A stretch of DNA of 32,707 nucleotides from Hymenobacter lapidiphilus (GTDB lineage: Bacteria; Bacteroidota; Bacteroidia; Cytophagales; Hymenobacteraceae), in NCBI RefSeq assembly GCF_013377885.1, contig NZ_JABKAU010000042.1, positions 1 through 32,707 of the forward strand, written 5' to 3'. The position numbers and the translations under genes are program-made. Below are positions 16,037-22,893 of this stretch, piece after piece; positions within the stretch are counted from its first letter, which is position 1, and every line of letters begins with the position of its first letter. Below the pieces are notes generated by a model, which did not search any database, was not told the DNA's origin, and was given only the letters and a program-made list of their open reading frames with translations.

Positions 16037-16112
16037 CTTCACTATCCACCGAAATCAGACCCGACGGGGCTTTTCGCGTAGGTAGGATTTTCGCTCCCTG
16101 AATTTCTCCTTT

Positions 16113-16550
16113 ATGACTTTCCGTATTCCTTTGGCGATGGTGCTGGCGGCTGGTTTGCTGGGCAGTGCCTGTGCGCGCCGACCGGCCGCTGAGGCTACCA
16201 GCACTACCGTGGCCCCCGCCAAATCGGGCCGCGAGGTGCGGGCCGAAGCCAAGGCCGTAGCCGCCGCGCCGCCCGCTGCCCGCGACCTGACCGATGTGCT
16301 GACCGAGCAGCTGAGTCTGACGGATGAGCAGCGCAGCAGCGTGCGGAAGATTTTCACCAACACCCTCGCGCAGGCCAAGCAGGCCCAGGAGCGCCTCAAA
16401 AGCAACCGTCCGGCACTGCTGGCCGAGCTGAAAAGCATTAATGCCACCTCCGACCGTGAGCTGCAGCAGGTGCTCAGCCCCGAGCAATACCAGCAGCTGA
16501 AAGCCAAGCAGAAGCAGGTGCAGGAGCAGATGCGGGCCCGCAAAAAATAG
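16113..16550 (+). CDS. Small lipoprotein with Spy/LTXXQ-like helical domain
   Basis: This 145-residue protein has a lipoprotein signal (MTFRIPLAMVLAAGLLGSAC, Cys20), an Ala/Pro-rich linker, and from about residue 57 a helical domain with LTEQLSLTDEQRSSVRKIF and LQQVLSPEQYQQLKAKQKQ. The paired 'LTxEQ' and 'LsPEQ' motifs resemble the Spy/CpxP and LTXXQ families of periplasmic chaperones and metal sensors, and many Bacteroidota have such lipoproteins. It is highly charged with a Lys/Arg tail. A role in envelope stress is family inference. The thioesterase gene follows on the same strand after 57 bases, so the two may be cotranscribed. Confidence 0.82.
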   Translation: MTFRIPLAMVLAAGLLGSACARRPAAEATSTTVAPAKSGREVRAEAKAVAAAPPAARDLTDVLTEQLSLTDEQRSSVRKIFTNTLAQAKQAQERLKSNRPALLAELKSINATSDRELQQVLSPEQYQQLKAKQKQVQEQMRARKK

Positions 16551-16607
16551 CCGTACCCAACCCGATTTGCTGCCTTCTCCGGCTCGCTTTTTCACCGACC
16601 TTCCTTT

Positions 16608-17126
16608 ATGTCCGCCTCCCTCATTCAAACGCCTGAAACCACTCACCGCGTCCGGTTTCAGGACTGCGACATGCTCGGCCACCTCAACAATGCCCGCTAC
16701 CTCGACTACTTCCTGAATGCCCGCGAGGAGCACGCCTTGCAGCACTACGCCCTGAACCTGGGCCAGCAGGCGCAGGAGCAGGCGGCCGGCTGGGTGATTA
16801 CCAAGCACCACATTGCCTACCTGCGGCCCGCCCGCCACGCCGAAACAGTGCGTATCCGTACCCAGCTCATCCACTTCGATAACTCGAACCTGGTGGTGGA
16901 GATGCAGATGCTGCGCGAAGACAGTCTGCAGTTGAAAGCCCTACTGTGGTCGGAAATGACCTTGGTACGCTTGCCGAGCGGCACCCGCACCGAGCACTCG
17001 TCCGCCCTGATGGAGCTGCTCGAACAGCTCGATGTGAACGAGGTGGACTACGAGCCCGACGGATTCGATGAGCGGGTTCGAGAGCTGCGTAAACACTTTA
17101 AAAGTGCCCGCAAAGGCGAAGGCTGA
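16608..17126 (+). CDS. Hot-dog fold acyl-CoA thioesterase (YbgC/FadM-like)
   Basis: This 172-residue enzyme is predicted to hydrolyse acyl-CoA thioesters. The start of the hot-dog domain has RFQDCDMLGHLNNARYLDYF, the family motif with Asp21 and GHxNN, followed by a long helix and the strand ITKHHIAYLRPARHAETVRI. A C-terminal helix (LLEQLDVNEVDYEPDGFDERVRELRKHF) extends it past the usual 130-140 residues. The gene lies close behind the Spy-like lipoprotein gene and is followed by a terminator at 17194-17229. With the GMC and aldehyde dehydrogenase genes upstream, a lipid-related neighbourhood is possible but not proven. Confidence 0.88.
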   Translation: MSASLIQTPETTHRVRFQDCDMLGHLNNARYLDYFLNAREEHALQHYALNLGQQAQEQAAGWVITKHHIAYLRPARHAETVRIRTQLIHFDNSNLVVEMQMLREDSLQLKALLWSEMTLVRLPSGTRTEHSSALMELLEQLDVNEVDYEPDGFDERVRELRKHFKSARKGEG

Positions 17127-17193
17127 TGGTCGGTAGGAGTGGGCCAAGGCCATAATCCTGCTCAACCTCCGGCTGCAGCAGCCGTTAAAGAAG

Positions 17194-17229
17194 AACCGAA
17201 GGCGCTCGGCGCTTTCGGTTTTTTATTTT
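17194..17229 (+). terminator. Rho-independent terminator after the thioesterase gene
   Basis: AACCGAAGGCGC (17194-17205) pairs with GCGCTTTCGGTT (17209-17220) through one G-U pair, with a 3-nt loop, followed by a T-rich run TTTTATTTT. It lies 68 bases past the thioesterase stop codon and just before the PfpI gene, whose own promoter must therefore be within or after it. Confidence 0.85.
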
Positions 17230-17250
17230 CTACCATAACACCGATCCACC

Positions 17251-17808
17251 ATGAGCATTTTTGGAAGCGACGCCCTCAAAGGCAAAAAAATAGCCATTAT
17301 CGCCACCGACGGTTTCGAACAGTCGGAGCTTGAAAAGCCCAAAAAATACCTCGAAGCAGAAGGCGCCGAAACGCACGTCATTTCGCTGAAAAGCGGCTCG
17401 ATTAAGGGCTGGGACGAGAAGGACTGGGGCAATAAAGTAGATGTGGACAAGGTAATCGGCGACGTAAAGGTGGCTGACTATGATGCCTTGGTACTGCCCG
17501 GCGGCCAGATGAACCCCGACGTGCTGCGTACCAAGCCGGAAGTAGTTAGCTTCGTGGGCGAGTTCGTGCGCTCGGGCAAGCCCGTAGCCGCCATCTGCCA
17601 CGGCCCTTGGGTGCTGATTGAAGCCGATGTGGTGCGCGGCAAAAAAGTAACCAGCTGGCCCAGCCTCCAGACCGACATCAAAAACGCCGGCGGCCACTGG
17701 ACCGACGAAACCGTGGTAGTCGATGGCAACCTCATCACCAGCCGCAACCCCCAGGATATTCCCAACTTCAACGAGAAGATAAAGGAAGCCCTGACCGGGA
17801 AAAAGTAG
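17251..17808 (+). CDS. DJ-1/PfpI-family protein
   Basis: This 185-residue protein belongs to the PfpI/YhbO branch of the DJ-1 superfamily. It has KIAIIATDGFEQSELEKPKK at the start, YDALVLPGGQMNPD, and the nucleophile elbow AICHGPW with Cys116 followed by His117. Members have been described as stress proteins with protease, glyoxalase or deglycase activity; which applies is not determined by sequence. Length is normal. The gene stands alone between terminator 17194-17229 and a cluster of hairpin repeats. Confidence 0.9.
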   Translation: MSIFGSDALKGKKIAIIATDGFEQSELEKPKKYLEAEGAETHVISLKSGSIKGWDEKDWGNKVDVDKVIGDVKVADYDALVLPGGQMNPDVLRTKPEVVSFVGEFVRSGKPVAAICHGPWVLIEADVVRGKKVTSWPSLQTDIKNAGGHWTDETVVVDGNLITSRNPQDIPNFNEKIKEALTGKK

Positions 17809-17822
17809 CATACGCTTAACCG

Positions 17823-17930
17823 TCTGTCAACCTGATGAAAGAAGGACCTTATCCCGCTAAGAAGAACCGTTGATACGGCCTTTTTAGTGGGACAAGGTCC
17901 TTCTTTTGTCAGGATGACAGATATCCGACT
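17823..17930. repeat. Hairpin repeat downstream of the PfpI gene
   Basis: The arms AAAGAAGGACCTT-(A)-TCCCGCTAA (17838-17860) and its complement (17884-17906) pair almost perfectly. The outer flanks CTGTCAACCTGA and TCAGGATGACAG extend the symmetry with a few mismatches, giving a total of about 108 bases. It shares the motif GTCATCCTGA with the element at 13659 when read on the minus strand. It may also end transcription of the PfpI gene (stop at 17808). Confidence 0.7.
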
Positions 17931-17935
17931 GTTTA

Positions 17936-18110
17936 TGAAGCTGTTTATAAAGTAGAAAGAACGTCATGCTTCATCTGGCGTCCGCGCAGTCGAAGCATCT
18001 CTACCGCTTCGTAACAGCTATTCAGCGAAACAGTAAAGATGCTTCGACTGCGCGGACGCCAGATGAAGCATGACGTTTCATTGGTACACTGGGTTTTTAA
18101 ACAGTTTCTA
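17936..18110. repeat. MITE-like element with perfect 41-bp arms and terminal inverted repeats
   Basis: The arms 17960-18000 (start AACGTCATGCTTCATCTGGC) and 18037-18077 are perfectly complementary. Beyond them, GAAGCTGTTTATAAA on the left (17937) and TTTTTAAACAGTTTC on the right (18095-18109) form imperfect terminal inverted repeats, so the whole resembles a 170-base miniature transposable element. No protein is encoded. The right end overlaps the stop codon of the DUF6992-like gene. The core GAAGCATCTCTACCGCTTCG is shared with the element at 15941. Confidence 0.75.
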
Positions 18111-18599
18111 TTGCACCAGCTGCGCCGCAAACTGGTGGTAGATGAAGTAGAAAGTCAAATCGAAGAAGAGCAGGAAGCCGCCTTGTAGCCACAGCGAGCG
18201 GGCGTAGCCGCGCAGGCGTTCGGGCCGCTCGGCGGTGTCGGCGCGGCGGTGCAGCCAAAGGCCGATGAACAGGTAGCCCACATCAAGCGCCGCATTGATA
18301 AGGAGCAGGTTCTCGAACCGGGCCTGGGCTGCCAGGCTTTCGGTGAGTGAGAGGCCCGCTACGCCCCAGGGGTTGGCCTGCAAAACGCCCCATACGGCCA
18401 CCAGCGTGTTCACCACGTTCCAGGCCACGTTCATGAAGTGAAAGTGGTGTGCTTCGGTGCGCGCATCGGTGCGCGCCACATAGTAGCCGCTCACAACCAG
18501 GTTCAGCAGCCCCCATAGACCGAGCAGCACCATGCCGCGCTCGGCCATCAGCTCGCGGGCGTGGTTGAGGGCGGGTAAATCGGCAATGGGCAGCGACAT
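18108..18599 (-). CDS. Four-helix integral membrane protein (DUF6992-like)
   Basis: This 163-residue protein has four hydrophobic segments. The first contains ERGMVLLGLWGLLNLVVSGYYVAR, then HFHFMNVAWNVVNTLVAVWGVL, LLINAALDVGYLFIGLWLHRR, and finally GGFLLFFDLTFYFIYHQ. The pattern 'HFH-MN-AWN-VN' and 'F--LLINA-LDV-Y--IG' is one I recall from DUF6992 proteins of Bacteroidota; no function is known. Its start ATG 18599 lies just behind the palindromic terminator of the upstream porin-like gene. Its last codons overlap the right end of the MITE-like element. Confidence 0.75.
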   Translation of the reverse strand: MSLPIADLPALNHARELMAERGMVLLGLWGLLNLVVSGYYVARTDARTEAHHFHFMNVAWNVVNTLVAVWGVLQANPWGVAGLSLTESLAAQARFENLLLINAALDVGYLFIGLWLHRRADTAERPERLRGYARSLWLQGGFLLFFDLTFYFIYHQFAAQLVQ

Positions 18600-18620
18600 A
18601 CGGTAGGGGAGAGAAACGAA

Positions 18621-18648
18621 AAAGAGGAAGCCTGCAGGCTTCCTCTTT
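18621..18648 (-). terminator. Palindromic terminator after the outer-membrane protein gene
   Basis: The perfect 28-base palindrome AAAGAGGAAGCCTG/CAGGCTTCCTCTTT is followed on the minus strand by TTTTTC in total. It lies 21 bases past the stop codon of the beta-barrel protein gene and just before the start of the DUF6992-like gene. Confidence 0.85.
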
Positions 18649-18669
18649 GTTTACGAAGTCCGGGAACGG

Positions 18670-19395
18670 CTAGCGGTTGAAACCAATGCCGACATAGACT
18701 TGGAACGCCCCGTTTTTGATGTTGGTGAGGGCACGGTTGCCGGTTTTGTTGAAGTCCTGGTCTTCTATGATGTCGTTGAAGCCGGCTACGTAGCGGCCTC
18801 CTATGCGGGCCGGGCCCACGCGGGCCTCTATACCAGTGGCTAGGCCGTAATCGAGGCTTTTGTAAGCGTAGCTGAATTTGCCACCTTCATTGGCCAGCTT
18901 GCGCTCCACGCCGTTTTCCTGCACCTTAGTCAGCAGGGAAACCTGCGGGCCGGCATGGATGCTTACGTTATCGAAAATGTTGTACACCAGCAGCACTGGC
19001 ACCTGAACGTAGTCGAGGCGGGTATCGTAAGCTCCGTTTACTGTCTGGCCCTGGGCGTTGGGTAGGCCGTTGTTGCCGGCAAAGCCTTGGCGGCTATACA
19101 GCAGCTCAGGCTGAATAGAGAACTTGTCGCTGAAGCCATACTGGGCATACACGCCAGCATGAAAGGTGTTGTAAACACCTTCGTCGGAGTAGTTCTTCTT
19201 GTCGTCGCCACGGAAATGGGCGGCTGTGAAACCACCTTTAATGCCAAAGCCGGTGTTGCGCGAGTCGGATCCGCCGGAAGTCGCCGGGTAGTCGGTCGAA
19301 GAACGGACGCCGTCGGGGCCGGTGGTTTGCGCCAGGGCCGGCACGCTCAGTAGCAGGCCCGTGGCCAGTGTTAGCGGAAGAGTAAGATTTTTCAT
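18670..19395 (-). CDS. Outer-membrane beta-barrel protein (porin-like / PorT-type)
   Basis: This 241-residue protein has a signal peptide (MKNLTLPLTLATGLLLSVPALAQ) followed by alternating strands such as FGIKGGFTAAHFRG, GVYAQYGFSDKFSIQPELLYSRQGF and LDYVQVPVLLVYNIFDNVSIHAGPQVSLL. This is the typical eight-stranded 'outer membrane protein beta-barrel' layout of Bacteroidota. The last strand AFQVYVGIGFNR ends with Arg rather than the usual Phe. It is likely a small channel or structural protein in the outer membrane; the specific role is unknown. The gene is monocistronic with a palindromic terminator at 18621-18648. Confidence 0.9.
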   Translation of the reverse strand: MKNLTLPLTLATGLLLSVPALAQTTGPDGVRSSTDYPATSGGSDSRNTGFGIKGGFTAAHFRGDDKKNYSDEGVYNTFHAGVYAQYGFSDKFSIQPELLYSRQGFAGNNGLPNAQGQTVNGAYDTRLDYVQVPVLLVYNIFDNVSIHAGPQVSLLTKVQENGVERKLANEGGKFSYAYKSLDYGLATGIEARVGPARIGGRYVAGFNDIIEDQDFNKTGNRALTNIKNGAFQVYVGIGFNR

Positions 19396-19556
19396 GGGAG
19401 AACGTCGAGAATAGTAAGAGTGAAATAAGCAGCGCCACTATAGGGCCGGCTGCTTTAGTAGCCCTATACTGCCTCATGCGGCGAAGGTTACATTGCAGCA
19501 GGGGGGCAAACCTTAATTTTATACGCCGGGCAGCTGGCTTTATAGGGGGGCTGGGC

Positions 19557-19564
19557 TATCTTTG
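19557..19564 (+). promoter_or_regulatory. -7 promoter element for the tRNA-Val gene
   Basis: TATCTTTG is an exact match to the Bacteroidota -7 consensus TAnnTTTG. It lies 44 bases before the mature tRNA, so the start site would be about 38 bases upstream of it. The -33 position 19 bases upstream reads CTGG, a weak match to TTTG. Confidence 0.5.
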
Positions 19565-19608
19565 GCCTCTGCAACTGCCGTCAGGCAGGTTATGCCGATA
19601 AACACTCA

Positions 19609-19683
19609 GGGGTGTTAGCTCAGTTGGTTCAGAGCACTACCTCGACAAGGTAGGGGTCATCGGTTCGAGCCCGATACGCCCCA
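19609..19683 (+). tRNA. tRNA-Val (anticodon GAC)
   Basis: The 75-base gene folds as a standard cloverleaf. The acceptor arms are GGGGTGT and ACGCCCC with discriminator A, the D-arm contains TTAGCTCAGTTGGTTCAGAGC, the anticodon stem is CTACC/GGTAG with loop TCGACAA giving anticodon GAC (Val), and the T-arm is ATCGG-TTCGAGC-CCGAT. The 3' CCA is not encoded and must be added by nucleotidyltransferase. It is followed by a terminator at 19706-19735 and lies alone between protein genes. Confidence 0.97.
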
Positions 19684-19705
19684 CAAAAGCCCGATAAATC
19701 CGGGA

Positions 19706-19735
19706 AATAACCGCCCTTATCCGGCGGTTATTTTT
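19706..19735 (+). terminator. Rho-independent terminator after tRNA-Val
   Basis: AATAACCGCC (19706-19715) pairs with GGCGGTTATT (19723-19732), followed by TTTTTG. It starts 22 bases past the tRNA end. Confidence 0.88.
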
Positions 19736-19885
19736 GTTAAGACAGTAGCGGTTAAAACGACCGTAGCTGGGCCGGGTGCCGCCGAAGTACCACGCCGCCG
19801 GTTAACCAATAGCGCCCGTAGTAGCCGCGCCGTTGGCCGAAACGGGCGCACCTTTCCTGCATCATCTCTTTTTCCAGCTCCGTGC

Positions 19886-20797
19886 ATGCTTTCCATTGCC
19901 TGGCACCCCGTTTATGCCCATCCGCTGCCGGCCAGCCACCGCTTTCCCATGCTCAAGTACGAGCTTCTGCCCGAGCAGCTGCTGCGCGAGGGCACGGTGC
20001 CCGAATCGGCCTTTTTTGCGCCCCAGCCGCCGCCCGAAGCCGATGTGCTGCGGGTGCATGACGCGGACTATTTTCGCCGTCTGCAGGCCGGCGAGCTGAG
20101 CCGGCAGGAGGAGCGGGCCACCGGCTTTCCCTGGAGCCTGGAGCTGATTACCCGCGAAACGACCATTTTGGGCGGTACGCTGGAGTGCGCCTGCCGGGCC
20201 TTGGCCAGCGGTGGAGTGGCCCTCAACATTGCCGGCGGCACCCATCACGCCTTCCGCGACCGGGGCGAAGGGTTCTGCCTGCTCAACGACCAGGCCGCCG
20301 CCGCCGCCTATCTGCTGGCGCATCCCGCATTGGGCGTGCGCCGGGTGCTCATCATCGACCTCGATGTACACCAGGGCAACGGTACGGCCGCTATTTTCGA
20401 CCACGAGCCGCGCGTATTCACGCTCAGCGTGCACGGTGCCCGCAACTACCCGCACCGCAAGGAGCAGTCGGACCTCGACCTGCCCCTGCCCGACGGTACC
20501 GATGACACTACTTACCTGGCCCTATTGCGCGATACACTGCCCCGCCTGCTGGCCGAGCACCAGCCCGATTTCGTATTTTACCTGGCTGGGGTAGATGTGC
20601 TGGCCACCGATAAGCTGGGCCACCTGGGCCTGAGCCGCGAAGGCTGCCGCCAGCGCGATGCCTACGTACTTGGCCTCTGTCACCAGCACGGCCTGCCGGT
20701 GGTAGTGTGCATGGGCGGCGGCTACTCGCCCAGTATCATCGACATCATAGAAGCGCACGCCAACACGTTCCGCGTAGCCGCCGATTTATGGGGCTAA
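19886..20797 (+). CDS. Histone deacetylase-family hydrolase (bacterial, class IV-like)
   Basis: This 303-residue protein is a zinc hydrolase of the arginase/deacetylase fold. It has IAWHPVYAHPLPASHRFP at the start, the His pair in GGTHHAF (His120, His121), zinc ligands in DLDVHQGNG (Asp160, His162) and AGVDVLATDKLGHLGLS (Asp237), and the late GGGYSPSI with the catalytic Tyr. All key residues are intact, so activity is likely. Bacterial members act on acetylated polyamines, acetoin-related or other small amides, or acetyl-lysine; the substrate cannot be told here. The gene faces the polyketide cassette: its TAA is only 3 bases from the methyltransferase stop. The ATG at 19886 begins the usual start of the domain. 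Confidence 0.92.
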   Translation: MLSIAWHPVYAHPLPASHRFPMLKYELLPEQLLREGTVPESAFFAPQPPPEADVLRVHDADYFRRLQAGELSRQEERATGFPWSLELITRETTILGGTLECACRALASGGVALNIAGGTHHAFRDRGEGFCLLNDQAAAAAYLLAHPALGVRRVLIIDLDVHQGNGTAAIFDHEPRVFTLSVHGARNYPHRKEQSDLDLPLPDGTDDTTYLALLRDTLPRLLAEHQPDFVFYLAGVDVLATDKLGHLGLSREGCRQRDAYVLGLCHQHGLPVVVCMGGGYSPSIIDIIEAHANTFRVAADLWG

Positions 20798-20800
20798 GCA

Positions 20801-21508
20801 CTACGCACTGATAACCAACTGCCACCGAAAAGCCCAGCGCCAGCGCAGGGTGTAGTTCCGGATGCCAGCGGCGGCCAGCAGGGCTTCCAGCTCGGGGCGG
20901 GTAAAAGCGCGGGCCACCGACAGCGGCGCATCATGCTGCACGAGGCGCGAGCCGCCCAGCATCCGCGTGAGCCAGCGGATGCTGTGGTAGGCCAGCGGGT
21001 GGCGGTGCAAGTCGTTGATGATGACGGCCAATCCGGCCTGCCGGTGCCACTGGATCAGCATCTGCACCAGCTGCTCATCGGAGAAATGGTGGCAGAACAG
21101 GCTGGCCGTGAGAATATCGAACGACTGCCGGGTGAAGTCGGGGGCGAAAATGTCGGTCTGCTGAAAACTGATTTCGGGGTAGGCCCGGGCTTTGGCAGCC
21201 GCGTAATCGAGCATGAAGGCGTTGGCGTCGATGCCAACCAACTCGACGGATACCCGCCGGCGACGGGCCCAGCGGGCAATCTGGCGGAGCGTGTCGCCGC
21301 CGCCACTGCCCAAATCGGCGATGCGCAGGGGCCGGCCCGCCGGAAAATCGGGCCGCAGACGTGCCAGGGCATCAAGCACCGGGGCGTAGCCGCCGAGCCA
21401 GGTGTTCACGGTTTCCAGCTCGTCGAGGTTCTGCCGCAACTCATCAGAGGCCAGCGTCAGGTCGTCCATCAGCTCCTCCTGCTCCGAACGGGCGCGTAAG
21501 TCGGGCAT
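20801..21508 (-). CDS. SAM-dependent methyltransferase of the polyketide cassette
   Basis: This 235-residue protein has a class I methyltransferase fold. Motif I is RIADLGSGGGDTL, followed by VELVGIDANAFMLDYA and the acidic loop ISFQQTDIF. The C-terminal region contains FTRPELEALLAAAGI as in small-molecule and quinone methyltransferases. It is the last gene of a minus-strand set behind the type III polyketide synthase (95 bases between) and probably methylates the polyketide product or a derivative. Acceptor and position are unknown. Its stop codon lies 3 bases from that of the convergent deacetylase gene. Confidence 0.88.
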   Translation of the reverse strand: MPDLRARSEQEELMDDLTLASDELRQNLDELETVNTWLGGYAPVLDALARLRPDFPAGRPLRIADLGSGGGDTLRQIARWARRRRVSVELVGIDANAFMLDYAAAKARAYPEISFQQTDIFAPDFTRQSFDILTASLFCHHFSDEQLVQMLIQWHRQAGLAVIINDLHRHPLAYHSIRWLTRMLGGSRLVQHDAPLSVARAFTRPELEALLAAAGIRNYTLRWRWAFRWQLVISA

Positions 21509-21603
21509 ATTGTTAGCTGGTAACTTTCAGCTTATAGCTGTTGGCTTTTGTGTTGTGAATCGCCGGAATGAGAACAGTAGTTGGCCGGGCGTAAGGCAAG
21601 CGC

Positions 21604-22797
21604 TTAAGTGGCCAAAACTACGGCCCGGGGCTGCTGTACTTCACTCTCCTTGTCCATTTCCGCACGTTGCGCCTCATTTCCCATGTTCTCTGAGGCCACC
21701 GTCAGCAGCATGGCTTCCAGGGTGAGGCCGGGGCCGAAGGCGAAGCTGAGCACGGGCGCTCCGTTGTCTGCGGCCGTCAGCTCGCGCATCAGCCGGGCCA
21801 GCACAAACAGTACCGTCGCCGACGACATATTGCCGTACTCGCGCAGCACGGCGTAGGCGTAGCGGTTGTCGTGGGCACTCAAACCCAGCGCCTGCTCGAT
21901 GGATTCGAGAATTTTGCGGCCGCCGGGATGGATGGCAAACGCCCGGATATCGGCTAGCTCAACCGGCAAATCGGCCAACAGGCGCTGCGTCAGCTGCCCG
22001 ATGCCGTCCTGAATCATGCGCGGCACATACGACGAAAGCGTCATCTCGAAGCCAAAATCGTTGATGTGCCAGGCCATATCGGCGTGGCCGTTGGGCTCCA
22101 GGTCGCAGTGGAAAGCCGTGAGGGCCAGGCTGGGCTGGTGGGCGGCCGGCGTACTCTGCACGAGCACAGCCGCTGCGCCGTCGCCGAACAAGGCGTTTGA
22201 TACCAAGTGGTCGTCTTCGGGGCTTTTCTGGAAGTGCAGCGTGCACAGCTCTACGCAAACCACCAGCACCCGCGCCCGGGGTGTGGCCCGGCAGAACGCG
22301 TCGGCTAGTTTCAGTCCGTTTACCGCCGCGTAGCAGCCCATAAAGTTCACGCAAGTGCGCTGCACATGGCCCGGCAGCCCCAGCGCCCCCACCAGCTCAA
22401 TGTCGAGGCCCGGCGCGTACATGCCGGTGCAGCTCACTGTAATCAGGTGCGTAACCGTGCTTAGCTCGACTTCCGGCAGTTGCTTCAGGCAGGCGCGCAC
22501 GGCCTCTACGGCCAGCGGCAGCGCAAAGCGGCGGTACTCGGCCATGCGCCGGCCCACCGCCGGAAAGGGCTCCAGGCCCGGCGTATTCGGAAAAAACTCA
22601 AACTCTCCGTTCACCCGCGCATAATCGGGCAGCACCGAGTAGCGGTGGCCAATACCCGAAACCCGGTACAGGGCGCGGAGCTTACGGGTGTCGCGCTCGT
22701 CAAACTCCAGGGCGGCGGCCATGAAGTCGGCAATCTGCGTTTGCGGAATACGGTGGGGCGGATTGGCGGTGCCAATGGCACACAAATAACTACTCAT
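21604..22797 (-). CDS. Type III polyketide synthase (chalcone synthase superfamily)
   Basis: This 397-residue enzyme condenses malonyl-CoA extenders onto an acyl-CoA starter and releases a pyrone- or resorcinol-type product. The catalytic triad is complete: Cys155 in VNFMGCYAAVNG, His290 in IHPGGRKILE, and Asn323 in YGNMSSATVLF. The FGDGAAAV segment and the C-terminal GPGLTLEAMLL are also typical. Length is as expected. No acyl carrier protein or starter-loading gene is next to it. The gene lies between an FAD-dependent oxidoreductase (upstream) and a methyltransferase (downstream) on the same strand, with gaps of 96 and 95 bases, and the three form a probable unit. The product cannot be predicted; long-chain alkylpyrones or alkylresorcinols are possible by analogy. 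Confidence 0.95.
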   Translation of the reverse strand: MSSYLCAIGTANPPHRIPQTQIADFMAAALEFDERDTRKLRALYRVSGIGHRYSVLPDYARVNGEFEFFPNTPGLEPFPAVGRRMAEYRRFALPLAVEAVRACLKQLPEVELSTVTHLITVSCTGMYAPGLDIELVGALGLPGHVQRTCVNFMGCYAAVNGLKLADAFCRATPRARVLVVCVELCTLHFQKSPEDDHLVSNALFGDGAAAVLVQSTPAAHQPSLALTAFHCDLEPNGHADMAWHINDFGFEMTLSSYVPRMIQDGIGQLTQRLLADLPVELADIRAFAIHPGGRKILESIEQALGLSAHDNRYAYAVLREYGNMSSATVLFVLARLMRELTAADNGAPVLSFAFGPGLTLEAMLLTVASENMGNEAQRAEMDKESEVQQPRAVVLAT

Positions 22798-22893
22798 CGG
22801 GGCAGTTTACGTAAAAATCGTGCCGCTTGGGTTACAGCTTTATGATGATTAAAGCGGACAGCCGGAGCAGGGTGGGCGTGGAATGGCAAATGT

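Noticed and set aside
15945..16874. Minus-strand frame of 309 codons over the Spy-like and thioesterase genes
   Set aside because: It starts inside the thioesterase gene, runs through the hairpin repeat, and shows no domain; the plus-strand genes have signal peptide and family motifs.
19609..19735. tRNA-Val as a possible integration site
   Set aside because: No integrase gene, no repeat of the tRNA 3' end elsewhere in the window that I could see, and normal genes on both sides.
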